Assembly (NCBI GenBank): GCA_002316345.1 | Contig: DCDI01000166.1 | Location: 1-5,198, forward strand | Length of the DNA stretch: 5,198 bases | Direction of reading: 5' to 3' | Source of the DNA: Phyllobacteriaceae bacterium UBA1059 | GTDB lineage: Bacteria > Pseudomonadota > Alphaproteobacteria > Rhizobiales > Rhizobiaceae | Shown: in pieces, positions 5,192-5,198 of the stretch | How positions within the stretch are numbered: position 1 is the stretch's first letter | Layout of the letters: every line of letters starts with the position of its first letter | Position numbers and translations under genes: made by a program | The notes under the pieces: model-generated | Told to the model about the DNA's origin: nothing | The model's database searches: none | Seen by the model: only the letters and a program-made list of their open reading frames with translations

Positions 5192-5198
5192 TTCTAGC

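Overview
The window is a compact, GC-rich stretch of an ordinary bacterial chromosome with seven protein-coding genes, one of them cut by the left edge. No RNA gene, insertion sequence, CRISPR array or phage gene was seen, and no gene-free stretch reaches 300 bases. The likely source is an alphaproteobacterium, most probably of the Hyphomicrobiales (rhizobia-like). The main reason is the last gene, which reads as RirA, the rhizobial-type Fe-S iron regulator. It is preceded by a sequence resembling the Irr-binding iron control element. The phasin and the paired sugar-oxidoreductase/isomerase genes fit the same group.

Left part (1-1239, minus strand): a TIM-barrel sugar phosphate isomerase/epimerase is followed after only 3 bases by the start of a Gfo/Idh/MocA oxidoreductase. 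This is a two-gene unit probably used for catabolism or interconversion of a sugar or inositol-like compound. The oxidoreductase loses family-like sequence in its first visible 55 bases, where two tight GC-rich dyads also lie.

Middle (1240-2601): a 189-base divergent intergenic region contains a perfect 14-bp palindrome and leads rightward to a zeta-class glutathione transferase (maleylacetoacetate isomerase type). That gene converges, with only 12 bases between stops, on a small phasin gene whose leader carries a strong inverted repeat.

Right part (2617-5198): on the minus strand a GNAT acetyltransferase precedes a DUF445 membrane protein related to E. coli YjiN, which precedes the phasin. 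These three genes run in the same direction with short gaps. A relatively AT-rich 157-base divergent region separates the acetyltransferase from rirA on the plus strand. In that region an ICE-like dyad sits about 40 bases upstream of rirA, suggesting control of rirA by Irr and hence an Irr/RirA iron circuit. I found no convincing evidence of a wholly new system. The best leads are the regulatory dyads and the broken-looking left edge.
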